64,000 nucleotides of DNA from CAWUEZ02 sp963921355 (GTDB taxonomy: Bacteria > Pseudomonadota > Alphaproteobacteria > Thalassobaculales > Thalassobaculaceae), in contig OZ001190.1 in the NCBI GenBank assembly GCA_963921355.3, positions 682,001 through 746,000 of the forward strand, read 5' to 3'. Under the pieces are notes generated by a model, which made no database searches, was not told where the DNA came from, and saw nothing but the letters and a program-made list of their open reading frames with translations. Shown one piece after another: positions 17,364 through 25,502 of this stretch (within the stretch, counting starts at the first letter, position 1; each line of letters begins with the position of its first letter). A program made the translations under genes and the position numbers.

Positions 17364-18073
17364 GCGGCGCCAATCTCTTCTAGAAAACCTGAAACCTGGG
17401 CGGCGAGCGCATTCGGCTGTTCCAGCGGAACCATGTGGCCGCACCCCTCCAGCACGGTGAATCGGGCATCGGGCAGGCCGCGTGCCAGGGCCTCGACTTC
17501 GACGAGTGGACGCAGCGCATCATCTCGGCCGGCAATCACCAGGCTCGGGATCGCGATCCGGGCCAGGGCGACATGACCATCCTCGCGGACCGCCTGAATC
17601 TGGTTCGCCAAAACCGCGCCGCCGAGCCGCGTGCCCATGGCGGCGAGTTGGTCGACGAGGTGATCGCGGTCGGGGTGATCCGGGTGGATCGAGCGCTGGA
17701 GCGCCCGCCGCGACATCCCCTTGAAGCCGGTGGCCCGCACCTGGTCGAGGATCTCACGCTTGCGCGCCTGCTCTTGCGCCGACGTGGCCCGTGCCGAGGT
17801 CGCCACCAGAACCAATGCGCTCACCCGCTCCGGTGCAGTGAGCGCGATTTCGCGGGCGACGAATCCGCCCATCGAGAACCCGAGCAGCGCGAACCGGTCC
17901 GGCGCTTCGGCCAGGACCCGCGCCGCCATCCCCGCGACCGACGGGTCGCTGTAGACGTCGCCGTGATGCGGGGAGACGGCGGCACCCGTGCGCTTCGAGA
18001 GCGCGGTCTCGAAGGCCTCAAACAGCGCCCTGTCGCACATGAAGCCCGGCAGGCAAACAAGACTGCAACTCAT
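17354..18073 (-). CDS. Alpha/beta-fold hydrolase
   Basis: Serine hydrolase of 239 aa. The nucleophile elbow is GFSMGG, the acid is in AGRDDALRP and the His in EGCGHMVPLEQP, in the right order for the fold. LVCLPGFMCDRALFEAF carries the oxyanion-side loop. Such proteins act on small esters or lactones; the substrate is not deducible. The ATG at 18073 is used. It is encoded between bfd and bfr, opposite to both, and its promoter region is shared with bfr. Confidence 0.88.
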   Translation of the reverse strand: MSCSLVCLPGFMCDRALFEAFETALSKRTGAAVSPHHGDVYSDPSVAGMAARVLAEAPDRFALLGFSMGGFVAREIALTAPERVSALVLVATSARATSAQEQARKREILDQVRATGFKGMSRRALQRSIHPDHPDRDHLVDQLAAMGTRLGGAVLANQIQAVREDGHVALARIAIPSLVIAGRDDALRPLVEVEALARGLPDARFTVLEGCGHMVPLEQPNALAAQVSGFLEEIGAAQA

Positions 18074-18100
18074 TCTCAATCTCTTGAAATCGTTGAGATT
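18074..18100. promoter_or_regulatory. Inverted repeat in the hydrolase-bfr divergent promoter region
   Basis: AATCTC at 18078-18083 and GAGATT at 18095-18100 form a 6-bp inverted repeat with an 11-base spacer. A shifted TCTCAA/TTGAGA pair overlaps it. The position between the divergent hydrolase and bfr genes makes it a candidate operator, possibly for iron control. No match to a named regulator is claimed. Confidence 0.35.
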
Positions 18101-18161
18101 ATTCCTTGTCGTCACCGAAGAGCGGGGTATATCGGTGGGTACTCAGTCAACGGAGGCGGAC

Positions 18162-18650
18162 ATGAAGGGCGACAAGACTGTCATCGAACATATGAATCGC
18201 ATCCTCAAGAACGAGCTGACGGCGATCAACCAGTACTTCCTGCATTCCCGCATCCTGGCGGACTGGGGCGTGTCCAAGCTGGCCCAGTACGAATACAAGG
18301 AATCCATCGAAGAGATGGAACACGCGGACTGGCTGATTAAGCGCATCCTGTTCCTGGAGGGCCTGCCGAACCTGCAGGAGCTAAACAAGCTCCGGATCGG
18401 CGAGTCGGTGCGCGAGATCCTGGAATGCGACCTCAAGATCGAGGAACAGGCCATTCCCGAGCTGCGCGACGCCGTCGGGTATGCCGAGTCGATCCGCGAC
18501 TACGTCAGCCGCGATCTGTTCCAGAAGATCCTCGACAACGAGGAAGAGCATGTCGACTACCTGGAAACCCAGCTCTCCCTGATCGACCGGATCGGACTGG
18601 AGCGCTATACGCAACTGCAGACCGAGGCCAATACCGACGGCGCAGCCTGA
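18162..18650 (+). CDS. bfr: Bacterioferritin
   Basis: Haem-containing ferritin subunit of 162 aa that forms a 24-mer shell to oxidise and store iron. Ferroxidase ligands Glu18, Glu51 and His54 and the haem-ligating Met52 (EEMEHAD) are all present, with the second-half ligands in KIEEQAIPEL and NEEEHVDYLE. The length is typical. A GGAGG site precedes the ATG. It works with the nearby Bfd ferredoxin for iron release. Confidence 0.97.
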   Translation: MKGDKTVIEHMNRILKNELTAINQYFLHSRILADWGVSKLAQYEYKESIEEMEHADWLIKRILFLEGLPNLQELNKLRIGESVREILECDLKIEEQAIPELRDAVGYAESIRDYVSRDLFQKILDNEEEHVDYLETQLSLIDRIGLERYTQLQTEANTDGAA

Positions 18651-18662
18651 GACTGAAGGGGC

Positions 18663-19883
18663 TCAGCCCGGTGCCGTGCAGGATCGGATCGAGTCCAGCA
18701 TCGCGGTGATCCCGGCCTCGGGGTCGCCGAGGTCGACCGTTCTGGCTGCCGCCAGTGCCCGTTTGGCGATGGCTTTGTCGCCGGCAAGGTAGTTCATCGC
18801 GTTTGTCAGGCTGCGCTGATCGCGGCGGTTCGGCGGCACCACTTCTGTGCCGCCGGTCTTCGCGACCCCCTGGGCGGTCACCAGATGCTCCAGATTCCAG
18901 GGCAGGATCAGTTGCGGGGTGCCCGCCAGGAGCGCGGCAACCGCTGTCGACAGCCCGCCATGATGCACGACCAGCCGCAGGGACGGCAGCAGCGTGGCGA
19001 AGTCCTGTGGGCTGCGGTGCAACGTCACGCCGGCGCCATCCCGGGCGGCCGCGATCTCCGGCGCCAGATCGGAGATGAAAGCCTCGCCGTCGACATCGGC
19101 CGCTGCCAGAGCATCGAACGCCATCTCCCACAAGGTGTGGCCCTTGGGCAGGTACAGGAAGACGCTGCGGGCCCGGCGCGCGGACAACGGCTTCGGCCGG
19201 ATGCCGGTCGGCATGTTGAACGGTGCCCACGTCGCCGTCGTGCGGTGGGCCGCGTAGGGATCGACCAGACTCAGGGTGAAGACGAAGCTCTCGTCGCCGT
19301 TCAGGGCGTCCGCCAGATGGCCGATCGGCGGATCACCCAGGGTGCTCAGCACCCCGTTGATCTGCTCGAGAAGGGTCTGCTCATGGGCGATACTGAACTC
19401 CGCCAGCTCGGTCTGCCAGGGCCGGATCGGCGGCAGGACCCGCCCCGACGGCGGGGTGGTGTAGCCGTTGCCGATCGCGATCCTGGGCACCCGGCCGCGC
19501 GCTGCCAGCATCAGGGACGGGGCGAAGTCGCCGATCACCACGTCCGGCGCGAAATCCGAGATCAGCGCCCGCCAGTCCGCGATCCGGCGGGCCAGCGCCT
19601 GCGGGTCGCCGAACCGGATCAGGGTGAAGATGTCGGCCAGACTGTCGGTCGGCACCTGGCGCAGCTTGGGGTCGTTGGGAATGACATTGCGCGGCGCCTG
19701 AATCACCCGAACGCCGGGAAACGGGGCGCCAGTCGACCGATCGTTGAAGGCATCCGCCCGGCGCAGCTCCTGAAGGGCGCAGAGCACCTCGGCTCCCTGC
19801 GCCGACAATCGTTCGGCGATCGGCCGAAAGCGCGTCACATGGCCGAGACCGGCTCCGAACTCCCATCCGAACAGTACGCGCAA
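18663..19883 (-). CDS. Glycosyltransferase, UDP-glucuronosyl/MGT-like (GT1/GT28 fold)
   Basis: GT-B enzyme of 406 aa. The N-terminus LFGWEFGAGLGHVTRFRPIA contains the GxGHxxR element of MurG/MGT-like transferases. The C-terminal donor site reads VVHHGGLSTAVAALLAGTPQ and ILPWNLEHLVTAQGVAKTG, the usual donor-binding region. The acceptor is unknown. The start is TTG at 19883 with a GAGG site, because no ATG fits the conserved N-terminus. Its upstream region is occupied by two long inverted repeats. Confidence 0.85.
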   Translation of the reverse strand: MRVLFGWEFGAGLGHVTRFRPIAERLSAQGAEVLCALQELRRADAFNDRSTGAPFPGVRVIQAPRNVIPNDPKLRQVPTDSLADIFTLIRFGDPQALARRIADWRALISDFAPDVVIGDFAPSLMLAARGRVPRIAIGNGYTTPPSGRVLPPIRPWQTELAEFSIAHEQTLLEQINGVLSTLGDPPIGHLADALNGDESFVFTLSLVDPYAAHRTTATWAPFNMPTGIRPKPLSARRARSVFLYLPKGHTLWEMAFDALAAADVDGEAFISDLAPEIAAARDGAGVTLHRSPQDFATLLPSLRLVVHHGGLSTAVAALLAGTPQLILPWNLEHLVTAQGVAKTGGTEVVPPNRRDQRSLTNAMNYLAGDKAIAKRALAAARTVDLGDPEAGITAMLDSIRSCTAPG

Positions 19884-19913
19884 TTCCGCCTCGGCAACGA
19901 TTGGATGAGCCCT

Positions 19914-19976
19914 TAGATCGGATCATGGTCTGTCGGAAACACTCAGGTTTCCGACAGACCATGTGAATCCGATCTA
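19914..19976. repeat. Long inverted repeat (27 paired bases)
   Basis: The left arm (19914-19940) starts TAGATCGGAT and ends GTCGGAAAC. The right arm is 19947-19963 plus 19967-19976. The arms are perfectly complementary except for a 3-base TGA bulge, with a 6-base loop ACTCAG. It lies in the divergent space between the glycosyltransferase and the N-formylglutamate amidohydrolase-like gene. There is no T-run, so a simple terminator is unlikely; it looks like a palindromic intergenic repeat. Confidence 0.9.
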
Positions 19977-19988
19977 AATCATAGAATC

Positions 19989-20050
19989 AGAGCAGATTCA
20001 CCGGTCTGATGGATCGCCGGCGGCGATTCCATCTGACACGGATCTGCTCT
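19989..20050. repeat. Second imperfect inverted repeat
   Basis: The ends AGAGCAGAT (19989-19997) and ATCTGCTCT (20042-20050) are perfect complements. The inside pairs imperfectly around a GGC centre (GATGGATCGCC against GGCGATTCCATC). It follows the preceding inverted repeat after 12 bases. The pair may form one composite intergenic element. Confidence 0.8.
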
Positions 20051-20120
20051 AGATACCGCGTCGATCCCCGGCGCGCCAAGCGGCTTGACTGGCTCGGATT
20101 TCTCGCCATCTTCGCGAGCC

Positions 20121-20897
20121 ATGTCCCTCCTCACCGCTGCCGATCCGCCGCCGGTGCACGTCCTGAACGACCGCGGCGCCTCACCCATCCTGTTGGTCTC
20201 GGACCACGACGCCAACGCCTTCCCCGAGGCCCTGGACAACCTGGGCCTGCCGCCCGACGAACGTCTCCGTCACATCGCCTACGACATCGGCATCGCCCGC
20301 ATCGCCCGCCTGCTGAGCGCGCGTTTCGACGCGCCGCTGATCGCGACCGGCTACTCGAGGCTGATCTGCGATTGCAACCGCCATCCCTATACCCGCGACT
20401 CCATTCCGGAGATCGCCGACGGCACAGTGGTGCCCGGCAATGCGGGCCTCACCGACGAGGACCGTCGGGCCCGCTACGAGGCGCTGTTCCACCCCTATCA
20501 CCAGGCCGTCGCCGAAACTTTGGACCGGATGATCGCCGGTGGCGCGCCGCCGCTTCTGGTGGCCCTGCACAGCTTCACCCCGGCCCTGCGCAGCGGCGGC
20601 CCGGAGCGGCCGTGGGAAATCGGCTTCCTGTGGGGCGACGACGACCGGGCGAGCGCGGTGATGCTTGAGCGCTTCCGCGCCCTGAATCCCGAGCTGTGCG
20701 TGGGCGCCAACCAGCCCTATTCCGGCGGTTCGCCGATCGGTTACACGGTTCCGGTCCACGGTGAGCGCCGCCATTTGCACAACGTCACGGTGGAGTTCCG
20801 CCAGGATCTGGTGGCCGACGATGCGGGAGCGTCGCTGTGGGCGGCCCGGTTCGGCGATGCGCTTGCGGAATTGCTGCGGAGCGGGCTCCCCCACTAG
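20121..20897 (+). CDS. N-formylglutamate amidohydrolase family protein
   Basis: Zinc-dependent amidohydrolase-like protein of 258 aa. The family is named for the last step of one histidine degradation route, giving glutamate and formate. Motifs are LLVSDHDANAFP, YSRLICDCNRHP and LLVALHSFTPAL. No hut genes are nearby, so the true substrate may differ. ATG at 20121 is preferred over a TTG 36 bases earlier. Its TAG stop (20895-20897) is inside the first four bases of the 121-bp cloverleaf repeat. Confidence 0.87.
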   Translation: MSLLTAADPPPVHVLNDRGASPILLVSDHDANAFPEALDNLGLPPDERLRHIAYDIGIARIARLLSARFDAPLIATGYSRLICDCNRHPYTRDSIPEIADGTVVPGNAGLTDEDRRARYEALFHPYHQAVAETLDRMIAGGAPPLLVALHSFTPALRSGGPERPWEIGFLWGDDDRASAVMLERFRALNPELCVGANQPYSGGSPIGYTVPVHGERRHLHNVTVEFRQDLVADDAGASLWAARFGDALAELLRSGLPH

Positions 20898-21014
20898 TGG
20901 TCTGATCGAAACGTTTGGTATCCAAACGTTTCGTGAATCAGCCCACGTATTCAACGCCGTGGTGGGGCGATTCACCGAACGGATGGGACTCATCCGTTCG
21001 GATCGCACCACTAG
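20894..21014. repeat. 121-bp cloverleaf element, copy 1
   Basis: Terminal inverted repeats CTAGTGGT (20894-20901) and ACCACTAG (21007-21014), extended by GATC/GATC, close a stem. Three arms follow with no spare bases. Arm A pairs 20907-20918 with 20922-20933 (12 bp, loop TAT). Arm B pairs 20933-20944 with 20965-20975 (11 bp, one bulged A). Arm C pairs 20976-20985 with 20991-21000 (10 bp). A second copy is at 57221-57341. The left end supplies the stop codon of the upstream gene. No coding capacity. Confidence 0.95.
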
Positions 21015-21071
21015 CGCAAGCAGACACGGCACCCGATATTCGATCCAAAGGCAACCGTTGGAGCATCGGCC

Positions 21072-21383
21072 ATGTCCGACCTTCCCCCTCTCGACGACCA
21101 GACCCGCACAGAGCTCGAAGCCGCGGCCTTCCGCACCCTGGTCGACCACCTGCGCGACCGGACCGACGTCCAGAACATCGATCTTATGAATCTGGCCGGC
21201 TTCTGCCGCAACTGCCTGTCGAAATGGTACCGCGCGGCGGCCGAGGAGAAGGGCGTGGGTCTCGACTACGAGCAGGCCCGTGAGATCGTCTACGGCATGC
21301 CCTACAGCGAGTGGAAGGCCAAGCATCAGACGGAAGCGACGGCCGACCAGAAGGCCGCCTTCGACGCCCAGGCGAAACACTGA
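21072..21383 (+). CDS. DUF1244 family protein
   Basis: Small soluble protein of 103 aa. The segment NIDLMNLAGFCRNCLSKWYR and EIVYGMPYSEWKAKHQ are hallmarks of DUF1244, a conserved proteobacterial family of unknown function. The Cys-x2-Cys in FCRNC might bind a metal. It stands alone, 57 bases after the cloverleaf repeat. Confidence 0.93.
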   Translation: MSDLPPLDDQTRTELEAAAFRTLVDHLRDRTDVQNIDLMNLAGFCRNCLSKWYRAAAEEKGVGLDYEQAREIVYGMPYSEWKAKHQTEATADQKAAFDAQAKH

Positions 21384-21513
21384 CGCCAGGCACTGACGCT
21401 GTTCCCGTTCCTGGCCAACCGCGCCTGCCGCGGTCAGGCCTAACACCCGTCACAATTGACGGCCTATGATGCGCGCCTGCAAACGCACACAACGCGTTGA
21501 AAGGTGAGCAGGA

Positions 21514-22245
21514 ATGCCGGATCAGCTGCGCCATATCGCAACCCTGCTCGCGTCGGTCGTTCTCGCGGTGGGCATCGCCGTGGGCGGCAAATTCGTCGGT
21601 GACGGGTTTCGCGACGGCCGCGCCGACGACCGTTACGTCACCGTAAAGGGTGTCGCGGAACGCGACGTCACCGCCGACCTGGCGGTCTGGCCGGTGCGGA
21701 TCACCGAGACCGGCGACGATCTCGGGGCCGCCCAGTCCCGGCTGGAACAGTCGGTCGACGCCCTCATCGTATTCCTGATCGGCGAGGGGCTGAGCCAGGC
21801 GGCGATCGATCGAGGTCGCGTCGAGGTGACGGACCTGCTCGCCCAGTCCTACCGGCCGGACGGAGTCGACAAGGCCCGGTACATTCTGGCCCAGACCGTG
21901 ACCATACGCACCGAGGACGTGGCCGGGGTCGCGGCGGCCAGCGCGCGGATCGGGGAGCTGGTGAAGATGGGCGTGGCTTTCGCCGACACCGGCGGGCCGG
22001 CATACGCCTTCACGCGCCTGAACGACATCAAACCCGACATGATCGCCGAGGCCACCCGGGCGGCACGCCAAGGGGCCGAGCGGTTCGCCGCGGACAGCGC
22101 GAGTACGGTCGGCGCGATCCGGCGCGCCAACCAGGGCGTGTTCACCATCGGGCCGCGCACCGCCGTCGCCTACAGCAACCCGGATGGTGCGATCGAAAAG
22201 CGGGTGCGTGTGGTTTCCACCATCGACTTCTTTCTGAAGGACTGA
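21514..22245 (+). CDS. SIMPL domain-containing protein (DUF541)
   Basis: Envelope protein of 243 aa with an N-terminal membrane anchor or signal segment (ATLLASVVLAVGIAVGG). The SIMPL core follows, beginning RYVTVKGVAERDVTADLAVW. Later TVTIRTEDVAGVAAASARIGEL is also typical. Family members are periplasmic and have been linked to stress tolerance; the biochemical activity is unknown. An MFS gene starts 14 bases after the stop and probably shares its transcript. Confidence 0.9.
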   Translation: MPDQLRHIATLLASVVLAVGIAVGGKFVGDGFRDGRADDRYVTVKGVAERDVTADLAVWPVRITETGDDLGAAQSRLEQSVDALIVFLIGEGLSQAAIDRGRVEVTDLLAQSYRPDGVDKARYILAQTVTIRTEDVAGVAAASARIGELVKMGVAFADTGGPAYAFTRLNDIKPDMIAEATRAARQGAERFAADSASTVGAIRRANQGVFTIGPRTAVAYSNPDGAIEKRVRVVSTIDFFLKD

Positions 22246-22259
22246 GGCGCCCCGGGTCC

Positions 22260-23495
22260 ATGGCACGCGATCAGGGGCAGCGGCTGCCGTCCGCGGGGTA
22301 TGTTGTCCTGCTGGCGGTGCTGATCTCGATCGGCGCGATGGCGACGGACGTGATGCTGCCGGCACTGGACGTGATCGGAATGGCGCTCGGGGCGAGCGAT
22401 CCGAACGACGTCCACCTGGTGGTGACGGCGTTCTTCCTCGGCATGGCCGCGGGGCAGCTTCTCGTCGGTCCGCTGTCCGACAGTTTCGGCCGCAAGCCGG
22501 TGATCTATGCGGGCTACGGGGTCTTCGTCCTCGGCTGCGTGATCTCGATGACGACCGACAGCTGGGCCCTGATGCTTGCAGGCCGCGTGCTCCAGGGGCT
22601 GGGGGCCGCCGCGCCGCGGATCGTTACCGTGGCGCTGGTGCGCGACGAGTACGAGGGACGGGCCATGGCCCGGGTCATGTCGATCGTGCTGGCGGTCTTC
22701 ATCATGGTCCCGATCATTGCCCCCGCGCTCGGACAGGGGCTGATCCATCTCGGCGGATGGCGGCTTACGTTCGCAGGCCTGGCGGTGCTGGGGATCGCTG
22801 TCTCTCTCTGGTTCGGGGCCCGTCAGCCGGAGACGCTGGCGCCGGCAGAACGACGCGCGTTTCGGCTCAGTTCCATCGGCCGGGGAGTTGTCGAGATCTT
22901 CGGAACGCGGGTCGCCTTCGGCTATACGATCGCAACCGGGCTGATCTACGGCGCTTTCATCGGCTACCTCGGCTCCACCCAGCAGATCTTCGAGGGTGTG
23001 TTCGGGGTCGGGGACCTGTTCGCGGCCTATTTCGCGCTGGCCGCCGCCTCGCTCGGCGTGGCGTCGCTGCTCAACGCCTCGCTGGTGATGCGTCTCGGCA
23101 TGCGCAAGCTAACCTGGGCGGCCCTGGTGACGCTTACCGCTCTGTCTTTCGGTTTCTGGCTGATCCTGCCGTCCTATGCCGGGATTCCGCCCTTGGCGGC
23201 GTTCCTGGCCTGGCAGTTGTCGGCGTTCTTCTGCGTCGGGATCATCTTCGGAAACCTCAACGCGCTCTCGCTCGAGCCGCTCGACCACATGGCCGGGCTG
23301 GGTGCCGCCTTCGTCGGATCGTTGGCGACGTTCGTTTCACTGCCACTCGCAGCGCTGATCGGACAGCGGTTCGACGGCACGGTGGCCCCGCTGATCCTCG
23401 GATTCGCGATTCTCGGACTCGCCACCTATGTCGTCGTTCTCTGGACCAATCGAGGGGCATACCAGGGCGACGGAACCCCCGGAGCGGCCGCCTGA
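22260..23495 (+). CDS. MFS transporter, Bcr/CflA drug-resistance type
   Basis: Proton-coupled efflux pump of 411 aa with 12 predicted membrane helices. Motif A is GPLSDSFGRKPVIYAG and motif C-like GLGAAAPRIVTVALVRDEYEG is typical of the Bcr/CflA (DHA1) subfamily, which exports bicyclomycin, chloramphenicol or sulfonamides in other bacteria. Specificity here is unknown. The start ATG at 22260 follows the SIMPL stop by 14 bases. Confidence 0.92.
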   Translation: MARDQGQRLPSAGYVVLLAVLISIGAMATDVMLPALDVIGMALGASDPNDVHLVVTAFFLGMAAGQLLVGPLSDSFGRKPVIYAGYGVFVLGCVISMTTDSWALMLAGRVLQGLGAAAPRIVTVALVRDEYEGRAMARVMSIVLAVFIMVPIIAPALGQGLIHLGGWRLTFAGLAVLGIAVSLWFGARQPETLAPAERRAFRLSSIGRGVVEIFGTRVAFGYTIATGLIYGAFIGYLGSTQQIFEGVFGVGDLFAAYFALAAASLGVASLLNASLVMRLGMRKLTWAALVTLTALSFGFWLILPSYAGIPPLAAFLAWQLSAFFCVGIIFGNLNALSLEPLDHMAGLGAAFVGSLATFVSLPLAALIGQRFDGTVAPLILGFAILGLATYVVVLWTNRGAYQGDGTPGAAA

Positions 23496-23502
23496 AGCAG
23501 GT

Positions 23503-24549
23503 TCAGGCTGCCTTGGCGCCGGCAGCGTCGGGATCGAAGGGCTGCAGGTTGTCGATGAACATCTCGGCACAGCGCCGCCAGGTGAAGGACAGGCCTCGTT
23601 CGCGGGCCCTCTTGCGGTCGATCTCGAGAGCGCCCGCCACCGCCTTGGCCAGATCATTGTCCAACACGCCGGCGCCACTCTCGGCGATCACATCAAGCGG
23701 CCCCGGAACCGGATAGGCGGCGACCGGCACGCCACTCGCCAGCGCCTCGATCAGGACCAGCCCGAAGGTGTCCGTGCGGCTCGGAAACACGAACACGTCG
23801 CCAGACGCATAGTGCGCCGCCAGATCCTCGCCTTGCTTCGGGCCGACGAACATCACGTCGGGATAGCTGCGTTCGAGTTCGGCACGCTGCGGCCCATCGC
23901 CGACCACCACCTTGGTGCCCGGGTGGTCGAGGGACAGGAACGCGCCGATATTCTTCTCCACCGCCACCCGGCCGACATACATCAGGATCGGCCGTGGCAG
24001 ATCAAGGATGGGCGGTCGCGGGTAGAACAGCGACATGTCGACGCCGCGCGTCCAGTCGCGGATGTTGGCGAAACCATTGGCCTCGAGCTCGCGGCGCAAG
24101 GACCCGGTCGCCACCATTACACCGCTCGATTTGGCGTGGAACCGCCGCATCACCCGGTAGCTCCAGGACACCGGAATCCGGGTCCGGGCATGAACGTATT
24201 CCGGGAACCTGGTGTGATAGGCGGTGGTGAAGGGCAGCCCGCGTTCCAGGCAGTAGCGCCGGGCGGCATGGCCGAGCGGCCCTTCGGTCGCGATGTGAAT
24301 CGCGCCGGGACGGGCGGCGTCGAGAAGGCGCGCAACCTTGCGATCGGGAAACAGGGCGAGCCGGATCTCCGGATAGGTCGGGCACGGGATCGAGCGGAAC
24401 TGGTCCGGGGTCACGAAGGTCACCCGGTGGCCCATGGCCCGCAGTTCCTCGCCGTTGCTGGCGAGCGTCCGGACCACGCCGTTGACCTGCGGATACCAGG
24501 CGTCGGTCACGATGGCGACGTGGAGCGGGCTTGGGATCGTCACGGTCAT
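23503..24549 (-). CDS. Glycosyltransferase family 4 (GT-B), diacylglycerol mannosyl/sulfoquinovosyl-transferase-like
   Basis: Enzyme of 348 aa. VAIVTDAWYPQVNGVVRTL opens the acceptor domain, and the donor domain has LMYVGRVAVEKNI, VGDGPQRAEL and the E-x7-E region in DTFGLVLIEALASG. The TDAWYPQVNGVVRT start is typical of enzymes that glycosylate diacylglycerol (MgtA, SqdX-like), so a membrane glycolipid product is a reasonable inference. It converges on the MFS gene with 7 bases between stops. Confidence 0.87.
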   Translation of the reverse strand: MTVTIPSPLHVAIVTDAWYPQVNGVVRTLASNGEELRAMGHRVTFVTPDQFRSIPCPTYPEIRLALFPDRKVARLLDAARPGAIHIATEGPLGHAARRYCLERGLPFTTAYHTRFPEYVHARTRIPVSWSYRVMRRFHAKSSGVMVATGSLRRELEANGFANIRDWTRGVDMSLFYPRPPILDLPRPILMYVGRVAVEKNIGAFLSLDHPGTKVVVGDGPQRAELERSYPDVMFVGPKQGEDLAAHYASGDVFVFPSRTDTFGLVLIEALASGVPVAAYPVPGPLDVIAESGAGVLDNDLAKAVAGALEIDRKRARERGLSFTWRRCAEMFIDNLQPFDPDAAGAKAA

Positions 24550-24580
24550 CGGGTTGTGTCAGACGGCAAAGGACAGCTGG

Positions 24581-24602
24581 GTACCGCTCACCAGAGCGGT
24601 AC
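24581..24602. other. Perfect 9-bp hairpin upstream of the GT4 gene
   Basis: GTACCGCTC (24581-24589), loop ACCA, and GAGCGGTAC (24594-24602) form a perfect stem, 32 bases upstream of the GT4 start (24549, minus strand). It could be a leader hairpin or an operator. The rest of 24550-24829 holds no gene that I can support. Confidence 0.4.
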
Positions 24603-24790
24603 ACCTTTCCGCCCAGTCGCCATCATTGCACTACAGGATGCCGCCGATCATCCGTATTTCCGCATTGCGGAGTGGCGTCAGATGAACTCGACGACACATG
24701 TCCGGGGGGCAGTTACCGCTGTGCATTCCATCGCCCTGGAGACCGCACTACAGATGATTCCGGCAACTTGACCGAAACGTCCCGAAAGCA

Positions 24791-24814
24791 CAGGGACGGG
24801 TCGCCCCGTCCCTG
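24791..24814 (-). terminator. Probable terminator hairpin after the YHS-domain gene
   Basis: CAGGGACGGG (24791-24800) pairs with CCCGTCCCTG (24805-24814) around a 4-base loop. On the minus strand it is followed by TGCTTTC, a weak T-run. It starts 15 bases beyond the YHS gene stop at 24830. Confidence 0.5.
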
Positions 24815-24829
24815 CACTTTGAGATCCCG

Positions 24830-25351
24830 TCAGCGCACCAGCTGGTTCGGGGCCTCCGACATGCCCGCCTCGGACATACCGACCCGTGCCCACTGGCTGT
24901 CGGCCGACCCGATATAGCCCTTCGGATTGCGCTGCCAGATCTCGCGGACCCGGCTGTTGCGCGACAGGTAGAGCTTGCCGTCGATGATATCGAATACCCG
25001 CGGATTGGCCCGATACGCCCGCGCGCGTGACATGCCGTAGACGCTGTAGCCGCCGTATTGCGGGGCAAAACGCTCGGGCTCGCTCCGGAACAGCCGCGCG
25101 TTCTCGGCCGACGTAAAGTGCCAGACGGTGCCGCGCCAGCGCACCGCATAGGTGGCCGATCCGGCAACCGGCTCCCGGTCGGTGAAGTAGGCGACCGGAT
25201 CGAATCCACTGATCGCGACTCCGTCGCGGCTGGATACCGACGTCTCGATGGTCGGGGCGGTGGTCCCGGACCCGGATGAGAACACCAGGGTTCCGAGCGC
25301 GACCAGGGCCGCGGCCAGGGAGAGTCGGAGCAGTGCGGATGTATGCCGCAT
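24830..25351 (-). CDS. Exported YHS-domain protein
   Basis: Protein of 173 aa with an N-terminal signal or anchor segment (LLRLSLAAALVALGTLVF). A YHS domain follows: GVAISGFDPVAYFTDREP, then WHFTSAENARLFRSEPERFAPQYGGY. YHS domains occur in metal-related and redox proteins; the function here is unknown. The C-terminal part (KLYLSRNSRVREIWQRNPKGYI) is the usual continuation in exported bacterial members. It is a single gene with its own terminator-like hairpin. Confidence 0.88.
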   Translation of the reverse strand: MRHTSALLRLSLAAALVALGTLVFSSGSGTTAPTIETSVSSRDGVAISGFDPVAYFTDREPVAGSATYAVRWRGTVWHFTSAENARLFRSEPERFAPQYGGYSVYGMSRARAYRANPRVFDIIDGKLYLSRNSRVREIWQRNPKGYIGSADSQWARVGMSEAGMSEAPNQLVR

Positions 25352-25502
25352 GTCGAACTCCCTTCCGGCTCGGCAACGTTTGCGCCGAGCGGTTCGTTTC
25401 CTTACCGCTTAGATGGGTAATGACCGGCCGGGGCGCGAGACCCGCGTCTTCACGTCTTTGCGAGCCGCCCGGCCCGGGCCGCGCGCCCGCCGGACCGGCG
25501 GC

